Positions 7,139-15,351 of a stretch of DNA of 64,000 nt are shown here, one piece after another. Where the stretch lies: NCBI GenBank assembly GCA_902782225.1, contig CACZMF010000004.1, positions 122,084 through 186,083 on the forward strand. Direction: 5' to 3'. This DNA comes from an uncultured Bacteroidia bacterium. GTDB taxonomy: Bacteria; Bacteroidota; Bacteroidia; Bacteroidales; UBA932. The translations under genes were made by a program, and so were the position numbers. Within the stretch, counting starts at the first letter, position 1, and each line of letters starts with the position of its first letter. The notes under the pieces were generated by a model that worked only from the letters and a program-made list of their open reading frames with translations, was not told the DNA's origin and did not search any database.

Positions 7139-9418
7139 ATGAAGAACACCGTTTCCGCCGCGCTCGCGGCCCTTTGTGTCCTTTCTGCTGCAGGCTGCGG
7201 CAGTCCTGTCCGGAAAGACATTCCGGCATATCTCGACCCTTCCCGCACCGTGGAAGAGAGGGTGGCCGACGCCCTTCCCCGCCTGACGCTTGAAGAAAAG
7301 GTGGCTCTGACCCACGCCCAGTCCAAATTCAGCTCCCCCGGCGTGCCGAGGCTCGGCATCCCCGAACTGTGGTGCACCGACGGCCCGCACGGAATACGTC
7401 CGGAAGTGCTCTGGGACGATTGGGACCAGGCCGGCTGGACCAATGACTCGTGCACCGCTTTTCCCGCCCTTTCCTGCCTTGCAGCCACCTGGGACAGGGA
7501 GATGTCGCTGCTTTTCGGCCGCAGCATAGGGGAGGAGGCGCGCTACCGTAAGAAAGACATACTTCTGGGACCCGGAGTGAACATCTGCCGCACCCCGCTG
7601 AACGGCCGCAACTTCGAATATATGGGCGAGGATCCCTTCCTCGCCGGGGCTATGGTGGTGCCGTATGTGCGTGGCGTCCAGGAAAATGGCGTTGCTGCCT
7701 GCGTGAAGCATTTTGCCGTCAACAACCAGGAGACCCGCCGCACCTCGACGAATTCCGTCGTGGACGACCGCACCCTGTACGAGATATACCTGCCCGCGTT
7801 CAGGGCCGCCGTCCGTGAAGGGGGCGCCTGGGCCGTGATGGGCTCCTACAATCTTTATAACGGACAGTTCAACTGCCACAACAAGCGCCTGCTCTGCGAC
7901 ATCCTGAAAGGCGAATGGGGCTTTGACGGCGTGGTGGTCAGCGACTGGGGCGGCGCACGCGACGACGACGAGGCCATCACCAACGGCCTGGACCTGGAAT
8001 TCGGCACATGGACGAACGGCCTGAGCGGCGCTCCGTCCGACAAATACAACAACTACCACCTTGCCAACCCTTACCTGGCGCGCCTTCGCGACGGCAGGGC
8101 TGGCACGAAAGAGCTTGACGACAAGGCAAGCCGCATCCTGCGCACCATGTTCCGCACGTCGATGAGTTCCGGGCCTCACTACGGCAGTTTCAATTCTCCG
8201 GAGCACTACGCTGCCGCCCGCCGTATTGCCGCTGCCGGCACAGTGCTGCTGAAGAATGAAGACGGGGTGCTGCCCCTGCGCGTCCCCGCCGGTGGAAAGT
8301 TGCTGGTGGTGGGGGAGAACGCCGTCAAGAAAATGGTGGTGGGAGGCGGCAGCTCCAACCTGAAGACAAAATACGAAATCACGCCCCTGGAGGCATTGCA
8401 GGAGGCATTTCCTGATGTCGACGTGCAATGGGAGCGCGGCTATGTGGGCGATGTGGGCCGTGTCTACAACAAAGTGGACACAGGCCAGGACCTCAGCGAG
8501 TCCCGCAGCCCCGAGGCCCTTCTCGCCGATGCCCTTTCAGCTGCGCGGACCGCTGATGCGGTGGTGTTTATCGGAGGCCTCAACAAGAGCAGAAACCAGG
8601 ACAACGAAGGCACCGACCGTCTCGACCTGGGCCTTCCGTACGGCCAGCCGGAGCTTATCCTTGCCCTGGCCGAAGTCGCTCCGAAGATGGTCTTGGTGAA
8701 CATTTCCGGCTCGCCCGTGGCAATGCCCTGGGCCGGCGCCGTGAAGGGCATAGTGCAGGGCTGGTACGGCGGCTCCGAATCGGGCCGTGCACTTGCCGAT
8801 GTGCTCACGGGCGCCGTGAATCCTTCCGGGCGGCTTCCGTTCACCTTGCCCAAGTCTCTTTCCGACGGCCCGTTGCAGTCCGAACGCCAGTATCCCGGCA
8901 TACTTCCGGAAGGGGAAAAGTGGTGGCAGGAATACTACGACGAGGGCGTGTTCGTCGGCTACCGCTGGTACGACACGAAGGGTATCCCCGTGGATTTCCC
9001 CTTTGGCCACGGCCTTAGCTACACGGATTTTGAGTATGGAAGCGCCTCGCTTTCGAAGAAGAGCATCGCGTGCGCCGGGACATATTCCGTCGAGGATCCC
9101 GCTCTCGACAGGGAAGTGGTGTGCGCCGTCGTGAGCGTAAAGAACATCGGAGGATGCGACGGTGCCGAGGTGGTGCAGCTATATGTAGCGGCACCGGAGG
9201 GCGGCGTCTCCAGGCCGGCAAAGGAGCTTCGCGGCTTTGAGAAGGTGTTCCTCAGGCAAGGCGCCGGAGCGGATGTGCGCATGTCCTTGCCGCTGAGAAG
9301 CTTGAGCCGCTTCGACCAGGATTCGCACTGCTGGATTGTGGATCCCGGGACCTACCGCCTGCTCATAGGTTCCACTTCCGCCGACATACGGGTGGAACTG
9401 GAACTGTCTGTCAGATAG
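7139..9418 (+). CDS. GH3 beta-glycosidase lipoprotein
   Basis: Exo-acting beta-glucosidase or beta-xylosidase type enzyme. 759 residues. The signal ends in a lipobox (SAAGC). The N-terminal (alpha/beta)8 domain has KHFAVNNQE and VVSDWGG, whose Asp269 is the expected nucleophile. The second alpha/beta sandwich domain starts near VLLKNEDGVLPL and carries GGLNKSRNQDNEGTDR. A C-terminal fibronectin-like domain starts near AEVVQLYVA. It sits 2 bp after the LacI stop, so the two are co-transcribed, and it ends 9 bp from the convergent nicotinamidase gene. Its place in a pectin locus suggests a side-chain or xylogalacturonan substrate, but GH3 specificity cannot be read from motifs. Confidence 0.9.
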   Translation: MKNTVSAALAALCVLSAAGCGSPVRKDIPAYLDPSRTVEERVADALPRLTLEEKVALTHAQSKFSSPGVPRLGIPELWCTDGPHGIRPEVLWDDWDQAGWTNDSCTAFPALSCLAATWDREMSLLFGRSIGEEARYRKKDILLGPGVNICRTPLNGRNFEYMGEDPFLAGAMVVPYVRGVQENGVAACVKHFAVNNQETRRTSTNSVVDDRTLYEIYLPAFRAAVREGGAWAVMGSYNLYNGQFNCHNKRLLCDILKGEWGFDGVVVSDWGGARDDDEAITNGLDLEFGTWTNGLSGAPSDKYNNYHLANPYLARLRDGRAGTKELDDKASRILRTMFRTSMSSGPHYGSFNSPEHYAAARRIAAAGTVLLKNEDGVLPLRVPAGGKLLVVGENAVKKMVVGGGSSNLKTKYEITPLEALQEAFPDVDVQWERGYVGDVGRVYNKVDTGQDLSESRSPEALLADALSAARTADAVVFIGGLNKSRNQDNEGTDRLDLGLPYGQPELILALAEVAPKMVLVNISGSPVAMPWAGAVKGIVQGWYGGSESGRALADVLTGAVNPSGRLPFTLPKSLSDGPLQSERQYPGILPEGEKWWQEYYDEGVFVGYRWYDTKGIPVDFPFGHGLSYTDFEYGSASLSKKSIACAGTYSVEDPALDREVVCAVVSVKNIGGCDGAEVVQLYVAAPEGGVSRPAKELRGFEKVFLRQGAGADVRMSLPLRSLSRFDQDSHCWIVDPGTYRLLIGSTSADIRVELELSVR

Positions 9419-9427
9419 AATCCTGAA

Positions 9428-9973
9428 CTACCAGACTTTGATGCCGTTTTCCGCCATGAAGGCAACCACGGTGTCGTGGCTTTCGAACTTGGCGGTGCCT
9501 CCGAGGAAGACGCGGACTGTGAATCCTATCTTCTTGCTGATGGCATAGAGGTTTTTCAGTGTTTCGAGCACGCAGTATTCGGCCGCTATGCCGCAGACCA
9601 CGACTTCGTCGCCAGGCTCGAAAAGGTCTTGATTATCAGGGTCGAAGCCCACGAAGGCGCCATACTCTTCCGGACCCTGGACACGCCCCTTGAGGATGAA
9701 TCGCATACGGCTTTCCTCCAGCCCTTCGAGCATCTCGTCCGGTATGGATGCTCCGGCGGTGTGGTGGACGCAGTGGACCGGCCAGGGACCTCCCTGTTCC
9801 TTGAAGGAGCAGTGGTCCACCGGATGCCAGTCGAGGGTGAAATACACGAGGTCGAAGTCTTTCTTGACGCGGTTTATTTCGGGGAGCACCAGAGCTGCTC
9901 CGGGGACTGTCAGGGTGCCGTCGATGAAATCTTTCTGCAGGTCGACTGCAAGCAGTATTTTCCTTTTTACCAT
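9428..9973 (-). CDS. pncA: Nicotinamidase / isochorismatase-fold amidohydrolase
   Basis: Deamidates nicotinamide to nicotinate for NAD salvage. 181 residues from the ATG at 9973; an upstream extension would cross the promoter. The Asp-Lys-Cys triad is visible: DLQKDF near the N-terminus, ILKGR in the middle and GIAAEYCVLET with the nucleophilic Cys. Metal-site residues typical of nicotinamidases, rather than isochorismatases, are present in LDWHPVDHCSF and VHCVHH. It is a single-gene unit with its own -7 box (9990-9997). Confidence 0.9.
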   Translation of the reverse strand: MVKRKILLAVDLQKDFIDGTLTVPGAALVLPEINRVKKDFDLVYFTLDWHPVDHCSFKEQGGPWPVHCVHHTAGASIPDEMLEGLEESRMRFILKGRVQGPEEYGAFVGFDPDNQDLFEPGDEVVVCGIAAEYCVLETLKNLYAISKKIGFTVRVFLGGTAKFESHDTVVAFMAENGIKVW

Positions 9974-9989
9974 GGCTGTTGAATTTTCG

Positions 9990-9997
9990 CAAAGATA
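9990..9997 (-). promoter_or_regulatory. -7 box for the nicotinamidase gene
   Basis: Minus-strand TATCTTTG, 17 bp upstream of the ATG at 9973. It supports that start. Confidence 0.55.
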
Positions 9998-10031
9998 ATA
10001 ATAAATGACTTTAAAAATGATTCTAAAAAAA

Positions 10032-10062
10032 TTGTTTTTATAAAACACTTTGCTTACATTTG
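10032..10062 (+). promoter_or_regulatory. Promoter for the 10092 gene cluster
   Basis: TTG at 10032-10034 and TACATTTG at 10055-10062 are separated by 20 bp, as in Bacteroidota sigma-ABfr promoters. Confidence 0.6.
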
Positions 10063-10091
10063 CAGATATTTTTGAGAATTATGCTCTGATT

Positions 10092-10568
10092 ATGAATAAG
10101 ATAATCGCCATATTAGTATCGCTGTTCTTTGCTGCAACGGCTTTCGCACAGACCTCCATCACCACCCCCAGCCGGGATCTGAGGTTGCAACTTCGTGATG
10201 TACAGCAGCTTGGCAGTGACGTTGAAGTGACCGTCCTCCTGACCAACCTTTCCCAGAACGAGGTCCTGATCAACCTCGTCGGCGGCATCTACCAGAATGG
10301 CATGGGCGGCTCCGTTGCCTACGACAATGACGGCAATGTCTATGAGCTTCAGCGTATCCAGGTTTCTGTCGGCAACAAGAACCTGACGGACCAGTACAGC
10401 GCGACCAGTTTCCCGGCAGCGGTTCCCGTGAAATGCCACATACTCGTGCGTGGCGTTGCAAAGGAGGCGACGGCTCTCGCAAAGATCAAGCTTTGCGTGC
10501 TCTGCCCCGAGCTGAGCATCACCAACACCGGTGCCTGCTTCGAGTTGAACAATGTCAGTTTCAGGTAG
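10092..10568 (+). CDS. Small secreted protein of unknown function
   Basis: 158 residues from the ATG at 10092. An earlier in-frame start would overlap the -7 box. It has a clear signal peptide, MNKIIAILVSLFFAATAFAQ, cleaved after AFA. The mature part is a probable all-beta domain (DVEVTVLLTNLSQNEVLINL...), compatible with an immunoglobulin-like or DUF4352-like fold, but I do not recognise the family. It is followed 6 bp later by the DUF3575 gene, so the two probably act together at the envelope. No catalytic motif is seen. Confidence 0.75.
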   Translation: MNKIIAILVSLFFAATAFAQTSITTPSRDLRLQLRDVQQLGSDVEVTVLLTNLSQNEVLINLVGGIYQNGMGGSVAYDNDGNVYELQRIQVSVGNKNLTDQYSATSFPAAVPVKCHILVRGVAKEATALAKIKLCVLCPELSITNTGACFELNNVSFR

Positions 10569-10574
10569 TTTGAT

Positions 10575-11723
10575 ATGAGGCTGAACGCATTGCAGGTTAT
10601 AGCGGCTTTGTCCGCTTTTTTTGTCTCTGTCTCTGCTTATTCCCAGAGTAGGGACAAATCTCCAGCAACCCCTCCGCCCCTTCCCCAGCAGACACCGAAC
10701 ACGGTCAACGATTCCAACAAGCCAAAGACAAGGGACGCCAGTTCGACCATCCTGATCCCCTCCACTTCCACCCAGACGCCTGCCTCTGCCCCTAAATATG
10801 AGGTTCAGGACGCCATTGTGCTTCCTCCTTCTGCGCGAGGCAAGTCCCAGGGCACGGTGCAGCCCACCATCCCGGAGACTCCTTCCGTAAAGGACCAGCA
10901 GGAGCAGCAGCGCCTTGAGGAGCAAAAGAAGCTTGAGGAGCAAAAGCGTATCGAGGAACAGAAGAAGCTGGAGGAGCAGAAGAAGCTCGATGAGCAGCAG
11001 CGTATCGAGGAACAGAAAAAGCTGGACGAACAGAAACGTCTCGACGAACAGAAACGTCTCGAAGAACAGAAAAAGCTAGACGAACAAAAGAAGCTCGAAG
11101 AGCAGAAACGCCTCGAAGAGCAGAGACGTCTCGAGGCTCAGAAGAAGCGTGAGGAAGAGAAGCGCCGTGAGCGTGAACTCGCCGCTTCGGCCGACACTTC
11201 CGCCCGCGTGCTTTTCGGCGTGTCTTCCAACCTCCTTCTCGATGCGGTTACTGCGGTGAACGTGGGAGTTGAAGTTCCCTTCGGTCGCCATTGGGGTGCC
11301 CATCTGGGCTACACCACCCCCTGGTGGTCATTCTCCGACCAGTTCTATTCCCTCAGGATACAGTGCCTCGACCTCGGCGTCCGGTATTATTTCAAGCCGT
11401 GGACGGCCAGGGGAAGTGATGTCTACAGGGGATGGTTCTTATCCGCAGCTGTCGGCGCCGGCAAGTACAATCTTGCCTGGGCGGGCAAAGGCGTGGAAGG
11501 CAAGGCCATCATCGGCGGCATCGGCGGCGGTTACACCTGGGCTTTCGGCGACTGGTGGAGGCTCGATACTTCCTTCAATCTCGGAATGATGCTCACCGAC
11601 TTCAACCGCTACGACCTCTCGGGCACTTCCGAACTCCCTGATGCGGCCATCCACAGCCGCCTCCCGGATCCTGCGGCGCTCAAAGTCACGCTGACCTATC
11701 TTATCCACAACAAGAAGAAATGA
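10575..11723 (+). CDS. DUF3575 outer-membrane beta-barrel protein with a long charged coiled coil
   Basis: 382 residues. After the signal peptide (about 1-24) comes a Pro/Thr-rich stretch. Residues about 113-205 consist almost entirely of (E/D)EQ(K/R)(K/R)(L/I) repeats, a periplasmic single-helix or coiled-coil stalk. The C-terminal third (about 212-380) resembles DUF3575 barrels: ARVLFGVSSNLLLDAVTAVN, GVRYYFKPW, a GWFLSAAVGAGKYN block and GGIGGGYTWAFG. It overlaps the thioesterase start by 4 bp. The repeat DNA (10917-11160) is an obvious substrate for slippage. Function is unknown; a structural envelope role is inferred. Confidence 0.8.
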   Translation: MRLNALQVIAALSAFFVSVSAYSQSRDKSPATPPPLPQQTPNTVNDSNKPKTRDASSTILIPSTSTQTPASAPKYEVQDAIVLPPSARGKSQGTVQPTIPETPSVKDQQEQQRLEEQKKLEEQKRIEEQKKLEEQKKLDEQQRIEEQKKLDEQKRLDEQKRLEEQKKLDEQKKLEEQKRLEEQRRLEAQKKREEEKRRERELAASADTSARVLFGVSSNLLLDAVTAVNVGVEVPFGRHWGAHLGYTTPWWSFSDQFYSLRIQCLDLGVRYYFKPWTARGSDVYRGWFLSAAVGAGKYNLAWAGKGVEGKAIIGGIGGGYTWAFGDWWRLDTSFNLGMMLTDFNRYDLSGTSELPDAAIHSRLPDPAALKVTLTYLIHNKKK

Positions 11724-12133
11724 CCACTAAGCCATATATCCACGTAGTAAAGTATTATGAGTGCGACCGCATGGGTGTCACGCATCACTCCAACTACGTG
11801 CGATTCATGGAAGAGGCCCGCATCGACTGGATGGACCAGCTGGGCTATGGCTTCGAGCGTATGGAAGCGGAGGGCGTGGTGTCTCCGGTGATGGCAATCG
11901 AACTGGCCTACAAGCGCACGACCACATTCAAGGATGCCATTGAAATCGATATTCGCGTTTCGTCGATGTCGGAGCTCAAAATCAGTTTCGCCTACACGAT
12001 GAGAGTCGGCGGAAAAGTGGTCTGCACCGCCGCCAGCACGCATTGCTTCCTTTTCGAAGGCCGCCCCGTAGTCCTCTCCCAGCGTTTCCCCGAGCTCTAC
12101 TCCGCCATCTCCTCCACGCTGGTAGCACAATAG
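11720..12133 (+). CDS. Acyl-CoA thioesterase, 4HBT / YbgC-like hotdog fold
   Basis: 137 residues, the usual length of a single hotdog domain. The N-terminal block ECDRMGVTHHSNYVRFMEEARIDWM is the 4-hydroxybenzoyl-CoA thioesterase signature, in which the Asp after the Cys is the usual catalytic residue. It overlaps the DUF3575 gene by 4 bp (ATGA). It hydrolyses an acyl-CoA thioester of unknown chain. The next 227 bp hold the inverted repeat and riboswitch, not a gene. Confidence 0.87.
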   Translation: MTTKPYIHVVKYYECDRMGVTHHSNYVRFMEEARIDWMDQLGYGFERMEAEGVVSPVMAIELAYKRTTTFKDAIEIDIRVSSMSELKISFAYTMRVGGKVVCTAASTHCFLFEGRPVVLSQRFPELYSAISSTLVAQ

Positions 12134-12143
12134 TCTTCAGGTC

Positions 12144-12270
12144 TTTTTGAGACTGGTACTGCCCCAGAGGCCCTTTTCCCATGTTTTATGGGCCTCTGGG
12201 GCAGTACCAGTCTCAAAAAAAACTAATATTCTTTCATTATGGGCCTTCGGGGCAGTACTGTCTCTAAAAA
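12144..12270. repeat. 30-bp perfect inverted repeat plus a third partial copy
   Basis: The arms at 12144-12173 and 12190-12219 are perfect reverse complements around a 16-nt loop; the core is GGGCCTCTGGGGCAGTACCA. A diverged third copy (GGGCCTTCGGGGCAGTACTG) lies at 12241-12260. The right arm is followed by A, not T, on either strand, so it does not read as a normal intrinsic terminator. It looks like a second palindromic repeat family. Confidence 0.75.
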
Positions 12271-12301
12271 TTGCTAATGTTGTGCTTTTTGCGTATCTTT
12301 G
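12271..12301 (+). promoter_or_regulatory. Promoter of the yhhQ-queF operon
   Basis: TTG at 12271-12273 and TATCTTTG at 12294-12301 with a 20-bp spacer. Transcription would start near 12308, upstream of the riboswitch. Confidence 0.65.
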
Positions 12302-12328
12302 CGGCGCGAAAGCCCCGGAGGGGCCTTC

Positions 12329-12360
12329 AAGTGTAACAGGTACCACTTAAAAAACTGCAA
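12329..12360 (+). promoter_or_regulatory. preQ1-I riboswitch
   Basis: The P1 stem is AAGTG (12329-12333) with CACTT (12344-12348). The 10-nt loop TAACAGGTAC ends in C12343, the position equivalent to the preQ1-pairing cytosine (C15 in the T. tengcongensis aptamer). An A-rich tail AAAAAACTG follows, whose CTG (12355-12357) pairs with loop CAG (12337-12339) to form the H-type pseudoknot. Stem and loop lengths equal those of that aptamer. The tail is only 3 nt from the yhhQ ATG, so translational control is likely. The downstream genes are both queuosine genes, which supports the call. Confidence 0.87.
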
Positions 12361-13038
12361 ATGCACAACAAATTTTCCACCACATTCCTGGTGATGACCG
12401 TACTCTTCGTAGTCTGCCTCATCACCTCCAACCTCTTCGCCACCAAGGTAATCGATCTCTGGGGCATAACGCTGCCCGGAGCCGTCATCATTTTCCCGGT
12501 ATCGTATATCCTCAACGACTGCCTGACCGAAGTCTGGGGCTACAGAAAGGCGCGCCTTGTCATCTGGCTCGCATTCGCGATGAACTTCTTCGTCGTCGTG
12601 CTCGGACAGCTGGTCGTCTGGCTCCCCGCCGCATCTTTCTGGGACGGAGCACCCCATTTTGACTATATGTTCAATATGGCTCCCCGCGTGGCAGGAGCGT
12701 CCCTGCTTGCATTCATCGCCGGCTCCAGCCTCAACGCCTATGTGCTCAGCAGGATGAAAGTCGCCGACGGAGGGCGCCGCTTCGGTGTGCGCGCAGTGCT
12801 TTCTTCGCTCGCCGGAGAGTGCCTTGATTCGTTGATTTTCATGCCGATAGCCTTTTGGGGCACCCCTTTCAAGGCTCTTCTCCCTATGATGCTCGCCCAG
12901 GTCACGTTCAAAGTCTGCTACGAGATCGTCATCCTTCCTCTCACCAGCATCGTGGTGCGCAAGGTCAAGAAGAATGAAGGCACGGACGTTTTCGACAACG
13001 GTATATCCTATAATCCTTTTAAACTCGGAGATTTATGA
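12361..13038 (+). CDS. yhhQ: Queuosine precursor transporter, YhhQ family
   Basis: Imports 7-deazaguanine precursors (preQ0/preQ1) across the inner membrane. 225 residues with about six hydrophobic segments. Recognisable family blocks are [20 protein letters not shown] near the N-terminus, [17 protein letters not shown], and [16 protein letters not shown] in the C-terminal half. It begins 3 nt after the preQ1-I aptamer and overlaps queF by 4 bp. This links uptake with use of the same intermediate. No other queuosine genes are in the window. Confidence 0.93.
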   Translation: MHNKFSTTFLVMTVLFVVCLITSNLFATKVIDLWGITLPGAVIIFPVSYILNDCLTEVWGYRKARLVIWLAFAMNFFVVVLGQLVVWLPAASFWDGAPHFDYMFNMAPRVAGASLLAFIAGSSLNAYVLSRMKVADGGRRFGVRAVLSSLAGECLDSLIFMPIAFWGTPFKALLPMMLAQVTFKVCYEIVILPLTSIVVRKVKKNEGTDVFDNGISYNPFKLGDL

Positions 13039-13496
13039 TTGAGTCCCGCAAGGAAGAGGGCCTGCAGGCCCTTGGCCACAAGACCGAATACAAGAGCCAT
13101 TACGCTCCGGAGGTGCTCGAAGCCTTCGACAACAAGCATCAGGACCACGACTACTGGGTGCGCTTCAACTGTCCTGAATTCACCAGTCTCTGTCCGATCA
13201 CCGGCCAGCCCGATTTCGCGGAAATCCGCATCGGCTATATCCCGGACGTGAAGATGGTGGAGAGCAAGAGCCTCAAGCTCTATCTCTTCAGCTTCCGCGA
13301 CCAGGGCGCCTTCCACGAGGACTGCGTGAACATCATACTTAAAGACCTCGTCAGGCTGATGGATCCCAAGTACATAGAAGTCACCGGATTCTTCACCCCC
13401 AGGGGCGGCATCAGCATACATCCCTACACCAATTACGGCCGTCCCGGCACTCGCTACGAAGAGCTTGCGCTGCGGCGCCTAGAAACCCACGAATAA
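13035..13496 (+). CDS. queF: NADPH-dependent 7-cyano-7-deazaguanine reductase (QueF)
   Basis: Reduces the nitrile preQ0 to the amine preQ1 in queuosine synthesis. 153 residues, matching the short (type I, tunnelling-fold) form. The active-site Cys53 lies in [12 protein letters not shown]. The NADPH-contact motif ESKSLKLY (76-83) and the acidic FHED block (93-96) are intact. Coupled to yhhQ by a 4-bp overlap and under the same riboswitch. Confidence 0.95.
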   Translation: MIESRKEEGLQALGHKTEYKSHYAPEVLEAFDNKHQDHDYWVRFNCPEFTSLCPITGQPDFAEIRIGYIPDVKMVESKSLKLYLFSFRDQGAFHEDCVNIILKDLVRLMDPKYIEVTGFFTPRGGISIHPYTNYGRPGTRYEELALRRLETHE

Positions 13497-13497
13497 T

Positions 13498-14130
13498 ATG
13501 AAATTCATTCAAGTACCCCTCCTCCGCAGCCTTGAGGAGAAAGACCTGGACACCGCCCTCGAGACCGAAGGCGCAAGGTTCATCGTAAGTGAGGTCAACT
13601 GGCCCGGTTCATTCCCCTACGCCCCTCTTTGCGGCGGACGTATCGCCCGCACCGAGGATTCCCTCATCGTGGATTTCCACGTCAGCGGACTCGACCTGCG
13701 GGTGGAAAACCTGTCGGACAATGGCCGCCAGTGGGAAGACAGCTGCTGCGAGCTTTTCCTCCGTCTGCCCGACGATCCCGCCTATTTCAATTTCGAGATC
13801 AACGCCGCCGGCAAGATACTTGCCGCACGCGGCACCGGCAGGGGAGACAGGGTGCAGCTCCCGATTGAGGATGTGGCCCGAATAGTGCGTGTCGCTTCAG
13901 TCGAAGGGGCCCAGGACCACGAAGGCGGTATCTGGGACTGGAGGGTGCTCGTGATGATACCCTACGACCTGCTCGGGCTGGATCCCGACGCCCTTCCGGA
14001 GAAGTTGCTGGGCAACATCTACAAGTGCGGCGACAAGACGGCCCATCCCCACTACCTGAGCTGGGCTCCCGTCGGCACCCCGTCCCCGGATTTCCACCGG
14101 CCCGAGTATTTCGGGGAGTTCCTTTTTTAG
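13498..14130 (+). CDS. CBM9-like (DOMON-type) carbohydrate-binding family protein
   Basis: 210 residues, no signal peptide. It resembles the carbohydrate-binding family 9-like proteins of Bacteroidota: a WEDSCCELFLRL block with NFEINAAGKILAARG after it, then WDWRVLVMIPYDLLGL and a C-terminal GNIYKCGDKTAHPHYLSWAPV. It starts 1 bp after the queF stop, so it may be read with that operon. It converges with the kinase gene, sharing 4 bp at the stops. The lack of a signal is unusual for a sugar-binding module; ligand unknown. Confidence 0.72.
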   Translation: MKFIQVPLLRSLEEKDLDTALETEGARFIVSEVNWPGSFPYAPLCGGRIARTEDSLIVDFHVSGLDLRVENLSDNGRQWEDSCCELFLRLPDDPAYFNFEINAAGKILAARGTGRGDRVQLPIEDVARIVRVASVEGAQDHEGGIWDWRVLVMIPYDLLGLDPDALPEKLLGNIYKCGDKTAHPHYLSWAPVGTPSPDFHRPEYFGEFLF

Positions 14131-15215
14131 TCTGAGACCGCTTCCTGCATCTGCGGGACTTTGGAGCATGCGGACCTGAACAGGGCCCATTGGTTGCGCG
14201 TGCGCACCAGGTTGTGCTCCGGGTAGCGTATCTTGTAGTAGGTGTCACCGTTGATGTAGTCCGTGAGGAAACGGACTGCCTGCATATACGGGAACAGGCA
14301 GGCGGCATATGGCAGGTTGTCCCTTTCCACCTTCGTGAGGAAGCCTCCGGCAGACTCCAGGTACCCGCTTGCAAAAGCGTTGAAAATGTCCATGCGGAAG
14401 TCCACCTTTCCGGTTTCCGGGGAGTCTTCGGGCACCGTGTTGGCGGCTGTGCGCAGGAAATCCCCGAAGTCCGAGAACACGAACGAGGGCATCACGGTGT
14501 CGAGGTCGATGACGCACAGCACGTTGCCGTCGGCGTCGAAGAGTATGTTGTTGACCTTTGTGTCGCAGTGGCAGATGCGCTTGGGGAGCAGGCCTTCGCG
14601 GTGCAGGCGCTCGGCCTTGCACATTTCTTCCTCGTATTCTTCCATCCCCCGCACCAGGGCCTCCACCTCAGGAATGGCCATTCGGCCCACTGCGTCGCGG
14701 GCCACCGCTTCGTGCAGCTGACGGGCGCGCAGTTCCATATTGTGGAAGTCGGGTATGGTCTCTCCCAGGGTGTCGGGCAGGTCGGCGAGACGCGCCTGGA
14801 ATTCGCCGAATGCAAGGCCGGCGATGCGGGAATGCTCGGGATCCACTGTCTCGTGGGTGTAGGAATCCGGAATCAACACGGAAAGGCGCCACGCTTCGCC
14901 GTCGACTTCAACCCATGTCCTGCCGTTCTCCGTGCAGGGGAGGAAGCGGAGCACGCGGCGGTCCAGGTCCCGCACGCCTTCGGCTTCGAGCTGCCTTCGG
15001 ATATGCGCCGTGACGCACTCTATATTGTGCTGAAGCAGCGCCACATCCTTGAAAATGGCTGTGTTGATGCGCTGGAGCACGTAGTCTTCGGGACCATCCG
15101 TGGAGACGCGAAGGGTGTCGTTGATAAGGCCGTTGCCGAGAGGCTTTATGCCCGTGATGTTGCCGCTGATGGCAAAGCGGCGCGCGATCGCGCCCAGAGT
15201 TTCAGTGTTCTGCAT
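14127..15215 (-). CDS. Phosphotransferase of the choline/aminoglycoside kinase fold, NahK-like
   Basis: 362 residues from the ATG at 15215; the longer TTG-start version runs into the SRP RNA gene. Kinase features are the N-lobe GNGLINDTL, ICHCDTKVNNILFD (catalytic HxD and metal-binding Asn) and VIDLDTVMPSF (the DFG-equivalent Asp). Among Bacteroidota, proteins of this type are usually annotated as N-acetylhexosamine 1-kinase-like and phosphorylate sugars at C1. Choline or another small hydroxyl substrate cannot be ruled out. It is located between the CBM9-like gene and ffs with no obvious pathway partner. Confidence 0.78.
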   Translation of the reverse strand: MQNTETLGAIARRFAISGNITGIKPLGNGLINDTLRVSTDGPEDYVLQRINTAIFKDVALLQHNIECVTAHIRRQLEAEGVRDLDRRVLRFLPCTENGRTWVEVDGEAWRLSVLIPDSYTHETVDPEHSRIAGLAFGEFQARLADLPDTLGETIPDFHNMELRARQLHEAVARDAVGRMAIPEVEALVRGMEEYEEEMCKAERLHREGLLPKRICHCDTKVNNILFDADGNVLCVIDLDTVMPSFVFSDFGDFLRTAANTVPEDSPETGKVDFRMDIFNAFASGYLESAGGFLTKVERDNLPYAACLFPYMQAVRFLTDYINGDTYYKIRYPEHNLVRTRNQWALFRSACSKVPQMQEAVSD

Positions 15216-15234
15216 GGCTGTGTAAATCAAAAAA

Positions 15235-15331
15235 GGGAAAGCTTAGCACATCGCACCGCTACGACCTCATACCCTTGCTGCCTTCCGGCCCTGGGGGAAT
15301 TTTGAGGGAGCTGGTCGTGTACGACTTTCCC
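15235..15331 (-). ncRNA. ffs: Signal recognition particle RNA, small bacterial type
   Basis: The minus strand contains the SRP apical domain: CCAGGGCCGGAAGGCAGCA with the conserved GGAAG and AGCA internal-loop bases that bind Ffh. Outer ends GGGAAAG and CTTTCCC pair, closing a roughly 97-nt hairpin. A run of T follows on the RNA strand. A -7 box 5 bp upstream (15336-15343) fits the 5' end. There is no Alu domain, as is usual for this phylum. Confidence 0.9.
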
Positions 15332-15335
15332 GTTG

Positions 15336-15343
15336 CAAATATA
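15336..15343 (-). promoter_or_regulatory. -7 box of the SRP RNA gene
   Basis: Minus-strand TATATTTG ends 5 bp before the predicted RNA 5' end at 15331. Confidence 0.6.
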
Positions 15344-15351
15344 TGAAAAAA

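Noticed and set aside
12144-12219. Rho-independent terminator
   Set aside because: The hairpin is followed by A rather than T on both strands.
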